Below are positions 39,571-47,439 of a stretch of 64,000 nucleotides of DNA, piece by piece. The notes under the pieces are model-generated. The model was not told the origin of the DNA. It was given only the letters and a program-made list of their open reading frames with translations, and did not search any database. The translations under genes were made by a program, and so were the position numbers. Source of the stretch: Nannocystis sp. RBIL2 (lineage in GTDB: Bacteria; Myxococcota_A; Polyangia; Nannocystales; Nannocystaceae); contig NZ_JAPNJW010000001.1 of assembly GCF_026626745.1 (NCBI RefSeq), forward strand, positions 5,006,001 through 5,070,000, read 5' to 3'. Numbering within the stretch: position 1 is the first letter of the stretch; the number at the start of each line of letters is the position of its first letter.

Positions 39571-41400
39571 ATGCAGCCGGAAGTCTACGCCTGGGAGTTC
39601 GACATCCCCGTCGCCCGGCCCTCGCTGTGGGCCTTCGTGTCCGACACCGAGCGGCTCAACCGGCTGGCCGGTGTGTTCCCGGTCCACTATCAATACAAGC
39701 CGCTCGACACCGGCGGCAGCGAGGTGGTCGCCGAGGCGCGGGCCGCGGGGATGCTGCTGCGATGGGTCGAGCGCCCGTGCGAATGGGTCGAGCCGGAGTA
39801 CTTCCGCTTCACCCGCGATTACAGCAAGGGCCCGTTCGTGCGCCTGGTGTCCGAGGTGCGCCTGCGCGACGGCGACCGGCCGGGCACCACCAAGTTGACG
39901 CACACGATCACGGTGACCCCGCGCCACTTCATGGGTCGCGTGCTCGCGCGGGTGGCCATCGGCGTGCAGACGCGGGCCGGCTTCGCCCGCGCCTACGCCC
40001 TCGCGCCACAGTGGGCCGCCGGGCAAGAGCTGCCGGCGATCGGCAGCGAGCGCCTGCCGCCGCGCGGGTTCGCGGCCCGCGAGCTGCGGCGCGTGCTGGT
40101 CCCGCTGGCCCACCGCCTCGGCAGCCCCGCGCTCGCCGAGCAGCTGTCGCATCACCTGCTCGCCAGGCCCGACAGCGAGCTCGACAGCCTCGCGCCGTAC
40201 GTGCTCGCGGGCGAGTGGCAGGTCGATCGGCGGCCGCTGCTGCGCCTGTTCCTCCACGCCACCAAGGCCGGCCTGTTCGACCTGCAGTACCACCTCATCT
40301 GCCCGTCGTGCCGGCGCAGCAAGGCCAGCGTCGCCTCGCTCGCCGACCTGCGCGAGCACGGCCACTGCCCGAGCTGCAACATCCGCTTCGGCGTCGACTT
40401 CGACCGCGCGGTCGAGGTCCGCTTCTCCCCCCGCCCGCTCGGCGTCGGCGAGGAGTCCGCCGAATACTGCCACGCCGGCCCGCGCAACACCCCGCACCGC
40501 GTCGCCGGTTGGAACTTCGAGCCAGGTACTTCGAGACAGGTCGAGACGCTGCTCGGCGCCGGCCGCCATCAATTCATCTCGCCGCAGGCCGGCTCGGTCT
40601 ACTTCGACGTCGTCGACGAGCCCGACGCCCCGCGAGAGTCCGCCCTCACCCTCGCCACCGACGGCCTGTCGGGCGCGTCCGCGCGAGTGCGCGCCGGGGT
40701 CGTACGATTCGCGATCGACAGCCACTTCGGCGTGCCCGCCGAATTGATGATCGCCCGCGCGCGCTGGGCCGACGACGCGGTCACGGTCGCCGAGCTGACC
40801 GCGCTGCAGGAGTTCCGCGAGCTGTTCGGCAGCGAGCTGCTGGCTCCCGGCGCCGAGTTCTCGATCCAGAACATGGTGTTCCTGTTCACCGACCTGGTCG
40901 GCTCCACCGCGATGTACGAGCGGCTCGGCGACGCGGCCGCGTTCGGCCTGGTGCGCCGCCACTTCGACCTGCTGGCCGACATCTATTCACAGCACGGCGG
41001 CGCCCTGGTGAAGACGATCGGCGACGCGATCATGGCGGTGTTCCGCCGCGGCGACGACGCCTTCCGCGCCGCCCTGGCGATGCACGCGAAGATCCCCGGC
41101 CTCCGCGAGGCCGAGGGCGGCGCCGGCCTGGCCCTGCGAATCGGCCTCCACCGCGGGCCCTGCATCGCCATGACCGCGAACGACCGCATCGACTACTTCG
41201 GCACCACGGTCAACACCGCCGCGCGCGTGCAGGGCGTCGCCGGCGGCCACGAGGTCGCCCTCAGCCCGGCCATGCTCGAGCTGCCCGAGGTCCGCGCGGC
41301 CCTCGCCGAGACGAAGCTGCCCGCCCGCACCGAGGAGCTCAAGCTCAAGGGCCTGGCCGGGCGCCACGCGATCTCGATCGTCCAGGTGCCGCCGGCTTGA
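39571..41400 (+). CDS. Adenylate/guanylate cyclase with SRPBCC-like N-terminus and zinc-ribbon-like region
   Basis: A 609-residue class III cyclase. The N-terminal ~150 residues resemble an SRPBCC/START-type ligand-binding fold (VARPSLWAFVSDTERLNRLA). A middle region, of the DUF5939 style, has CPSC...CPSC pairs ~22 residues apart that could bind zinc. The catalytic domain from ~433 has the metal-binding Asp in VFLFTDLVGSTAMYERLG and a second Asp in KTIGDAIMAVFRRGDD, then DYFGTTVNTAARVQG. It probably makes cAMP in response to a small hydrophobic ligand (inference). No membrane helix. ATG 39571 is chosen; GTG 39568 is adjacent. A cNMP-binding kinase is encoded 11 kb away. Confidence 0.92.
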   Translation: MQPEVYAWEFDIPVARPSLWAFVSDTERLNRLAGVFPVHYQYKPLDTGGSEVVAEARAAGMLLRWVERPCEWVEPEYFRFTRDYSKGPFVRLVSEVRLRDGDRPGTTKLTHTITVTPRHFMGRVLARVAIGVQTRAGFARAYALAPQWAAGQELPAIGSERLPPRGFAARELRRVLVPLAHRLGSPALAEQLSHHLLARPDSELDSLAPYVLAGEWQVDRRPLLRLFLHATKAGLFDLQYHLICPSCRRSKASVASLADLREHGHCPSCNIRFGVDFDRAVEVRFSPRPLGVGEESAEYCHAGPRNTPHRVAGWNFEPGTSRQVETLLGAGRHQFISPQAGSVYFDVVDEPDAPRESALTLATDGLSGASARVRAGVVRFAIDSHFGVPAELMIARARWADDAVTVAELTALQEFRELFGSELLAPGAEFSIQNMVFLFTDLVGSTAMYERLGDAAAFGLVRRHFDLLADIYSQHGGALVKTIGDAIMAVFRRGDDAFRAALAMHAKIPGLREAEGGAGLALRIGLHRGPCIAMTANDRIDYFGTTVNTAARVQGVAGGHEVALSPAMLELPEVRAALAETKLPARTEELKLKGLAGRHAISIVQVPPA

Positions 41401-41423
41401 TGATTGGTCAATGCATCTTCGGC

Positions 41424-41443
41424 GCATGTCTTCCACGACATGC
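41424..41443. terminator. Dispersed palindrome 3' of the cyclase gene
   Basis: GCATGTC-TTCCAC-GACATGC, perfect 7-bp arms, 24 bases past the stop. Confidence 0.7.
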
Positions 41444-41566
41444 CCTCGAGGATGTCTTGATAATAGAAAGCTCGGCGTGGCGAGCGCCGCGGCGAACGCC
41501 TCGCCGTCGTCGTCGCGCTTCGAGGTGCCCCTCGGGAGTTATCGATTATGCTGCCTCGTCGCAGTT

Positions 41567-42247
41567 ATGATCCGAAGCACCGTCGAATGCCGGCTCGTCC
41601 TCGCGCTCGCCCTCGCCGCCTGCAGCGCCGAATGGGACGGCGAGGAGTCAGAATCTCGGTCGGCGCGGAGCCTCGATTCGTGCGCCACGCCGCAATTCGC
41701 CGACGGCGCCGGCCCCGGCACGCTCGTGCGCTGCGAGGGCCAGCTCGCCAAGTCGTTCTTCTACTACGATCAATGCAAGCTCGCCTGCGGCAATCCTGTC
41801 AAAAAACCGGTCGAGCCGGTCGCCTTTCCCGCGGACGACGAGGTGGGCGCCTGTTGCGAGGCGGGCGCGTCGGCGGAGGCTCTGGCGGCCACCTGCAAGA
41901 GCGACTGCGCCCACGGGGCCTGCCTCGGCGCGCTCCTCCGCTTCGACGAGCTGATCACCGACCCGACGACCACTGCCCCGTGCGGCGGCCTCGCCGGCTG
42001 CAAGGCTCGCGTCCTCCAGTCGCTCACCCACTACAAAAATTTCCTCGCCGCCAACTTCGCCGCCTGCGTGCAGGCGGTCGTCGCCGACCAGCTGTTTCCG
42101 CTCGGCGAACCGCCGTGCGGCCCCTTCGCCGGCTGCCTCAAGACCGGCAGCCTCGAGCTGCATTGCGAGATCTCCGGCGTTTACGACGACGTCGTCCTCG
42201 AGCCCGTGTGCGAGCAGGCGCTGAACCAGCCGCCGGCCGCTCCGTGA
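41567..42247 (+). CDS. Cys-rich lipoprotein of unknown function
   Basis: A 226-residue predicted lipoprotein. ATG 41567 gives a short signal with lipobox LAAC at Cys19, after which the protein is Cys-rich (about 14 more Cys) in patterns such as YYDQCKLACGNP, CCEAGASAEALAATCKSDCA and PCGGLAGC, suggesting disulfide-stabilised helical segments like other myxobacterial secreted Cys-rich proteins. No known domain. It converges with the caspase-like gene, and the hairpin at 42259-42282 lies between the two stops. Confidence 0.75.
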   Translation: MIRSTVECRLVLALALAACSAEWDGEESESRSARSLDSCATPQFADGAGPGTLVRCEGQLAKSFFYYDQCKLACGNPVKKPVEPVAFPADDEVGACCEAGASAEALAATCKSDCAHGACLGALLRFDELITDPTTTAPCGGLAGCKARVLQSLTHYKNFLAANFAACVQAVVADQLFPLGEPPCGPFAGCLKTGSLELHCEISGVYDDVVLEPVCEQALNQPPAAP

Positions 42248-42258
42248 CATGACCCCGA

Positions 42259-42282
42259 GGACATGCTCTTTCGCGCATGCCC
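42259..42282. terminator. Dispersed palindrome between convergent genes
   Basis: GGACATGC and GCATGCCC arms (one mismatch) around an 8-base loop, 12 bases past one stop and 18 before the other. Confidence 0.65.
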
Positions 42283-42299
42283 CTTTGACGCAGCCGCGG

Positions 42300-44435
42300 T
42301 CACAGCGAGATGCCGACCACGAAGCCGGGCCACACGCGCATCTCGTGGGGGTCGATCGGCGCGCGCGTGACCACCCAGCCGTAGCCCATGCGCTCGCGCC
42401 CGCCCTGGAAGTCGATGTCGAGGTTGAGGGTCGGGCCGCCCCACACCGCGAACCTGCGGTTCTCCTGCCAGCCGAACATCACGCGCAGGCTGTTGATGAG
42501 GGCCGGGTTGTCGCGGAAGCGGAACTGCGGCTGGGCCCAGTAGGTGGCGAGGTCGATGTCGAGGTAAAAGCGCTGCTTGATCGGGATGTGACCGCCGAAG
42601 CCGAGGCCCGACATGAAGCCGCGGCCCTGGCCGGCCGGGTGGAGGCCGATCGCCAGGAACGAATAGGTGTACTTGGCGCGGAACTTGACCGCGAGGTTGA
42701 GCGCGGCGATGTCGGAGGTCCAGATGTCGGCGTAGATGCCGCCCTTGCGCGTCACGTTGAGCACGCCGACCTGGGCGTCGGCCTCGTCGGCGTAGTTGAT
42801 CACGCCGATCTGCGCGCCGCGGACCTTGCCGGCGGCGACGCCGATCACGCCGACCTGGGCGCCGCGGATCTCCTTGGTGACGTTGACCGGGGCGATCTGG
42901 GCGCCGGCGACCGAGCGGGCCCAGTTGACGCCGCCGACCGCCTGGATCCCGCGCATGTGGCCGCGGACGAGGTTGACGCCGGCAGCCGCCTGCACGCCGT
43001 GGGCGTCGCCGCCGACGCTGTTGAAGCCGGCCGCGCCCTGGACCCCGCTCAGGTTGCCGCCGACGATGTTGACGCCGGCGGTCGACTGGAGGCCATGCAC
43101 GTTGCCGCCGACGTAGTTAGCGCCCGCCGACAGCTGGACCCCGCGCACGTCCTCGTCGACCCAGTTGCCGCCGCTCGACACCTCGACCCCGTGGATCTGC
43201 GCCGCGCGACCGAGGATGAGGTTGAGCGAGAAGCGGTTGATGACCTTGCGCTGCTTCTCGATCTTGTTCGTGGTCAGCGGATAGACGAGGCCGAGCTGGA
43301 ACGGCATGACGCGGTACTGCGACGGATCGATCGGCACCTCGTCACCGCGCATGGTGGTCGTCTCGGCGCCGACGGCAGTCAGCTCGGCGCGCGTGAGCTC
43401 GTTCTGCACGCCCGGGCGCACGTCGACGGTGCCGCGCCACATCTTCGCGCCGTCGTCGATGACGACCGAGTAGCGCCCCGGCTCGAGCGCCAGCGACACC
43501 GCGCCGGCGCCGACGCCCTTGTACAGCTCGGCTGCCAGCCGGCCGTCGGCGTCGCGCACGTAGACCCGCCCGCCGACGCTCGAGTGGATGTCGAGGACCG
43601 CGCTCGTCTCGCGCAGGTCGGTCATCACCAGGTCGCCGGTGCCGACCAGCTGAATGTCGTAGACCGGGTGCTGCGCCCGCCCCAAAGTCGTCTCGGTGCC
43701 CTTGAGCGTCTCGTCGAACGCGAAGCGGTAGGCCTCGTGCAACGTGACCCGGCGGTCGCGGTTGACGTCGGCCGCGCCGCGCAGGCCCGACACCAAATAA
43801 TGCGTGAAGTAGGAGCCGCCGATCCGGTCCGACTCCTGCGCGGCTTCTTCGGCCGAGCTCGACGTCAGGAAGGCGTGGCCCTGGATGTTGGCGTCGCCGG
43901 TCGACAGCGGCGGCCGCATCTTCCCACCCTTGAGCCGCACGAACGCGCCCGACGAGCACGAGTCGAGCAGGCCGAGGCGGACCTGGGCGTCGACCGCGTG
44001 GATGAGGCCGCGCAGCTTGGGGTAGTCGATCTGCGACGCGCCGAGGTGGACCCCGCGATCGTCGGCGTGCCCCGAATAATAGAAGAGGAACTGCACGCGC
44101 TCGCCGGCGGCCCGCGCCTTGGCGACGCGGTCCTGGGCCCAGCGAAAGCCGTCGAGCAGCTGCGTGGGGTTCGGATCGAGCAACACGAAAGCGTCGCGCC
44201 GATCGATGCCGCCGACGTCCGCGAGCACCCGCGACAGCGCCTTGGCGTCGCTGCCGGCGTAGCGCAGCTTGACGCGGCCGGGCCCGCCGTCGTTGGCGCC
44301 GACGATCAGCGCGACGCGCCGCGTCTGCGGCTGCGGCACCGGCACCGCGGCGGCGTCGTCGTAGACCGGCTCGCGCGGGGCGACGGTCAGCGCGCTGCTC
44401 AGGGTGAGCGCGGCCAGCGAGGTCAACGTGATCAT
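42300..44435 (-). CDS. Exported caspase-family protein with LA_2272-type surface repeats
   Basis: A 711-residue protein with an N-terminal hydrophobic signal. A peptidase C14 (caspase/metacaspase) domain spans ~38-270: the catalytic His123 is in YYSGHADDRG and Cys160 in LLDSCSSG. It contains an EF-hand-like DVNRDRRVTLHEAYRF. After a small beta domain, ~400-600 is built of short repeats of the form G-x-x-x-G-V-Q-x-A-A-G-V-N-x-V-G-G (for example GVQLSAGANYVGG, GLQSTAGVNIVGG), as in LA_2272-type surface proteins, ending in a likely outer-membrane beta region. The start overlaps the upstream stop by four bases, so it is the last gene of the sigma/membrane-protein/caspase operon. Confidence 0.88.
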   Translation of the reverse strand: MITLTSLAALTLSSALTVAPREPVYDDAAAVPVPQPQTRRVALIVGANDGGPGRVKLRYAGSDAKALSRVLADVGGIDRRDAFVLLDPNPTQLLDGFRWAQDRVAKARAAGERVQFLFYYSGHADDRGVHLGASQIDYPKLRGLIHAVDAQVRLGLLDSCSSGAFVRLKGGKMRPPLSTGDANIQGHAFLTSSSAEEAAQESDRIGGSYFTHYLVSGLRGAADVNRDRRVTLHEAYRFAFDETLKGTETTLGRAQHPVYDIQLVGTGDLVMTDLRETSAVLDIHSSVGGRVYVRDADGRLAAELYKGVGAGAVSLALEPGRYSVVIDDGAKMWRGTVDVRPGVQNELTRAELTAVGAETTTMRGDEVPIDPSQYRVMPFQLGLVYPLTTNKIEKQRKVINRFSLNLILGRAAQIHGVEVSSGGNWVDEDVRGVQLSAGANYVGGNVHGLQSTAGVNIVGGNLSGVQGAAGFNSVGGDAHGVQAAAGVNLVRGHMRGIQAVGGVNWARSVAGAQIAPVNVTKEIRGAQVGVIGVAAGKVRGAQIGVINYADEADAQVGVLNVTRKGGIYADIWTSDIAALNLAVKFRAKYTYSFLAIGLHPAGQGRGFMSGLGFGGHIPIKQRFYLDIDLATYWAQPQFRFRDNPALINSLRVMFGWQENRRFAVWGGPTLNLDIDFQGGRERMGYGWVVTRAPIDPHEMRVWPGFVVGISL

Positions 44436-45226
44436 GGCGACACCTTCTCGACGAGGAACGAGGACTGCGCCCAGCTCGCCGGCAACGCCAGCGGCCGCGT
44501 GGGAGCGTCGGCGAACGGGGCCACGGTCTTGAGCGCCGCGACCACCCGCGACGCGTCGATCGGCACGTCCGCGGTCACGAACACGAACCGCTCGAAGTTC
44601 GGCGCCGCGTCGAGTTCGTAGGATTGGGCCAGGCGGATCGCCCCGCCCTGGCGCAGCGCAGTCGAGCCGCCGGCCTCGGCCGGGAAGTGCAGCGTCACCA
44701 CCCCCGCGCCGTCGAGCGAGGCCACCACCCCGTGGGTCGCCCCGGCCGCGACGTAGCTGACCTGAAGGACATCTCCGGCCCCGGCCCGCGCCGGCGCCCG
44801 CAGCTGCTCGGCAGCCTCGCCGACCTGGCGGTGCAGCACCAGGTGCGAGGCCAGGCCCTTGATCCGCACGCCGTCGGCAGATTCCCCTTGGGACATGTCG
44901 TTAAAGACAGATGGTTCCACGCCCGGCGCTTCGGGGTCGCCCGGGCGCAGCATCACGATCGCCACCGCCGCGGCCGCGGCCATCGTCGGCAGGCCGAACC
45001 ACCACGCCGCGTGGCGCTGGCGGTGCGCGCGGGCCTCGGCCATCCGCTGGCCGGCCCGGCGCCCGACCTCGGCGGCCACCGCCGCGGCCGGGTGGGCGGC
45101 CAGGATCGCCGCGTTCGAGGCCCGCAGCGCCGCCAGCTCGGACTCGTCGATCGCCCCGCGCCGCTCGCCGGCCGCGATCTCCTCGACGTGCAGCGCCGGT
45201 CGCTTCCTCGTCCCCGCGTCGCTCAT
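44432..45226 (-). CDS. Single-pass membrane protein, probable anti-sigma factor
   Basis: A 264-residue protein with a ~72-residue acidic/helical cytoplasmic N-terminus, one membrane helix (~73-93, AAWWFGLPTMAAAAAVAIVM) and an extracytoplasmic C-terminal domain of beta character. Such a topology, with a start that overlaps the ECF sigma stop by four bases (45223-45226), is typical of an anti-sigma factor. No zinc-binding ZAS motif (HxxxCxxC) is visible, so this part is inference. The C-terminus (FVFVTADVPIDASRVVAALK) resembles the 'DUF4384-like' sensor tails seen in such operons but is not confirmed. A degenerate palindrome lies at 44893-44912. Four-base overlap with the caspase gene downstream. 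Confidence 0.72.
   Translation of the reverse strand: MSDAGTRKRPALHVEEIAAGERRGAIDESELAALRASNAAILAAHPAAAVAAEVGRRAGQRMAEARAHRQRHAAWWFGLPTMAAAAAVAIVMLRPGDPEAPGVEPSVFNDMSQGESADGVRIKGLASHLVLHRQVGEAAEQLRAPARAGAGDVLQVSYVAAGATHGVVASLDGAGVVTLHFPAEAGGSTALRQGGAIRLAQSYELDAAPNFERFVFVTADVPIDASRVVAALKTVAPFADAPTRPLALPASWAQSSFLVEKVSP
44893..44912. repeat. Degenerate palindrome inside the probable anti-sigma gene
   Basis: ACATGTC-GTTAAA-GACAGAT, four strong inner pairs plus one outer; in frame just after the membrane helix. Confidence 0.4.
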
Positions 45227-45705
45227 GCGGCCCCCTCTCGCGCCATCACGCCGGCGCGCAGCGTCCGGAGCCGCTTGCGGACCCCCGAGACCGACATCCC
45301 CACGCTCTCGGCGACCTCCTCGAGCGTCATCCCGTCGACCAGGTGCATCACCGCCATGGTCCCGGTCGACACCGGCTCGCGCGCGAACAACTTGCCTAAC
45401 ACGACCCGCGCCACCCCGCGCGACTCGGCGTCGTCGATCGCCGCGATCTCGGCCAGCATCTCCGACTGCGGGTCCTCGGGCCGCCGCTTGCGCGAGCGGA
45501 TCTTGTTGAGGCACACGTTGGTGGCGATCCGCCACAACAGGCTGCACGCGCCCTTGTCGACCAGGCGCTCGCGGTGCACCAGTAGTTGTACGAAGACATC
45601 GTGCATGGCATCCACCGCCTGCTGCTCGTCGTGCAGCAAGCTCCGGCAGCGGCGCAGGACCATCGGTCCGTGGCGCTTGTAGGTCTCCTCGACGTCGATG
45701 GCCAT
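45223..45705 (-). CDS. ECF-type sigma factor (first gene of the sigma/membrane-protein/caspase operon)
   Basis: A 160-residue sigma-70-family protein. Region 2 is at ~5-70 (HGPMVLRRCRSLLHDEQQAV, then DAMHDVFVQLLVHRERL, then LLWRIATNVCLNKIRSRKRR). Region 4 is at ~105-155 (VMHLVDGMTLEEVAESVGMS, then VSGVRKRLRTLRAGV). ATG 45705 is preferred; a GTG at 45735 adds 10 residues. The next gene begins inside the last codons (ATGA). The operon order sigma, single-pass membrane protein, exported caspase suggests the sigma factor is released by an envelope signal and may drive its own operon; this is inference. Confidence 0.9.
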   Translation of the reverse strand: MAIDVEETYKRHGPMVLRRCRSLLHDEQQAVDAMHDVFVQLLVHRERLVDKGACSLLWRIATNVCLNKIRSRKRRPEDPQSEMLAEIAAIDDAESRGVARVVLGKLFAREPVSTGTMAVMHLVDGMTLEEVAESVGMSVSGVRKRLRTLRAGVMAREGAA

Positions 45706-45982
45706 CAGCCCCCGCTCGCCTCGACCCTCCAACACCGCCGCCGGCCGGACCTGTCACCGCGGCGGCGAATTTTTTTTGCCCCCTCGCGCGGCCCTGCGCG
45801 CGAAGCCGCGCCGGCCTCGGCGCCCGCGCCCGCGTGACCGCTCGGGCGAGCCCCTGTGAGGGACCGCCCTGCCCCCCCGATCGCGCCGCGCGGCATGGCG
45901 GGATGATTGTCCAGGCGCACACCGCCTCGCAAGCGCGACGCAGGCGGTGACACTTCTGCGGGCGCGCGGTGTTCGAGGTCGC

Positions 45983-47314
45983 ATGCTCCGTGACCTCCGC
46001 TATCTCACCCCGGCGCTCCTCTTGCTCGCGAGCGCGTGCAAGGACGAAGAGCCCCCGCCCGCCGAAGAGACGACCACTACTTATTGGCAGCACGTCGCGC
46101 CGATCTTCTTCGACAGCTGCGTCGGTTGTCACACCGAGGGAGGCATCGCGCCGTTCCGCCTCGACAATTACGAAGACGCGCGCACCTGGGCCCAGTCGAG
46201 CGCCGCGGCCGTGGCCGCGCGGACGATGCCGCCGTGGCTGCTCACCGCAGACGGCAGCTGCGGCGAGCACCGCGACTCGCTGGCCCTGTCGCAGGAGCAG
46301 ATCGACACCATCGCCGCGTGGGCCGACGCCGACGCGCCCGAGGGCGAGCCGCGCGACGACCTCGAGCCGGCGAGCCCGCCGAGCCTCGACGCGGGCCTCG
46401 ACCTCGTGACCCCCGATTTCGTACCGAAGGCCGAGGGCGGCCCGCTGGCGGCCTTCGACGAGTACCGCTGCTTCCTCGTCGAGCCCGGCCTCGACCACGA
46501 CCAGTTCATCACCGGCTATGAGGTCACCCCCGGCAACCCGCAGCTCGTGCACCACGTGCTCGCCATGGCGGTCGACCTCGACGCAGAGTCGTGGCTCGGC
46601 GACGGCAGCACCAACCGCGAGGTCATCGAGAAGCTCGACGACGACGGCCGCGACGGCTGGCCGTGCTTCAGCGCCGCCGGCGAGGGCGTCTCGGTCGAGC
46701 AGCAGCCGGTCACCTGGGCCCCGGGCATGGGCTTCGTCGACTACCCCGAGGGCACCGGCGTGCGCGTCCGCGACACCGACGTGTTCGTCGTGCAGATCCA
46801 CTACAACCTCCACGACGGCCCGGGCAGCACCGCCTCCGACAGCAGCCAGGTGCGCCTGCGCATGGCGGACTCGGTCGAGCGCGAGGGCGTGTTCCTCATG
46901 ATCGACAACTTCCTCGACACCCTCTTCTACGGCGAGCCCGCGTCGCTCCCGCCCGGCCAGCCCGCCGCGCGCTACGAGTCGGTGTCCGACGTCGGCGACT
47001 GGCTGCTCGCCGAGGTCGGCGCCGACTCGGTCGAGGTCCACGGCATCTTCCCGCACATGCACGAGCGCGGCCGCAAGTGGCGCGTCACCCTGTCCGACGA
47101 CGCCGGCGAGCAGTGCCTCGGCGACGTCCAGCGCTGGGACTTCGCCTGGCAGACGTACTACTTCTTCACCGATCCGCCGCTGATCACCCCGAAGTCGCGC
47201 CTCAAGATCACGTGTGAGTTCGACACCAGCGCCGACAAGGAGCCGATCACGCCCGGCTGGGGCACGCAGAACGAGATGTGCCTGGCCGGCCTGTTCGTGG
47301 TGCCGCCCAAGTGA
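45983..47314 (+). CDS. Copper type II monooxygenase-like lipoprotein with a CxxCH motif
   Basis: A 443-residue exported protein. ATG 45983 gives a lipobox LASAC (Cys19). Near the N-terminus a CVGCHTEGG motif (in an APIFFDSCVGCH context) is the haem-c attachment signature of a small cytochrome-like domain. The rest resembles the PHM/DBM-type ascorbate-dependent monooxygenase fold, with candidate copper ligands in QLVHHVLAMA (His-His), VQIHYNLHDG, IFPHMHERGRKW and the Met of NEMCLAG. These match the two-copper pattern (His cluster, HxH and a Met ligand). The substrate is unknown. Divergent from the ECF operon. A palindrome follows at 47347-47362. Confidence 0.85.
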   Translation: MLRDLRYLTPALLLLASACKDEEPPPAEETTTTYWQHVAPIFFDSCVGCHTEGGIAPFRLDNYEDARTWAQSSAAAVAARTMPPWLLTADGSCGEHRDSLALSQEQIDTIAAWADADAPEGEPRDDLEPASPPSLDAGLDLVTPDFVPKAEGGPLAAFDEYRCFLVEPGLDHDQFITGYEVTPGNPQLVHHVLAMAVDLDAESWLGDGSTNREVIEKLDDDGRDGWPCFSAAGEGVSVEQQPVTWAPGMGFVDYPEGTGVRVRDTDVFVVQIHYNLHDGPGSTASDSSQVRLRMADSVEREGVFLMIDNFLDTLFYGEPASLPPGQPAARYESVSDVGDWLLAEVGADSVEVHGIFPHMHERGRKWRVTLSDDAGEQCLGDVQRWDFAWQTYYFFTDPPLITPKSRLKITCEFDTSADKEPITPGWGTQNEMCLAGLFVVPPK

Positions 47315-47346
47315 TTCGGGGCACGCGACGAGGTGTCGCATCGGAC

Positions 47347-47362
47347 ATGTCCTCACGGACAT
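47347..47362. terminator. Dispersed palindrome 3' of the copper monooxygenase-like gene
   Basis: ATGTCC-TCAC-GGACAT, perfect 6-bp arms, 33 bases past the stop. Confidence 0.7.
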
Positions 47363-47439
47363 TCCCGAACTAGAACATGATTCTCGCTCGCCCGCCGCGC
47401 GAGTTCGAGCGGGCCGGTCCGTGAACACGGGCGTGAACG

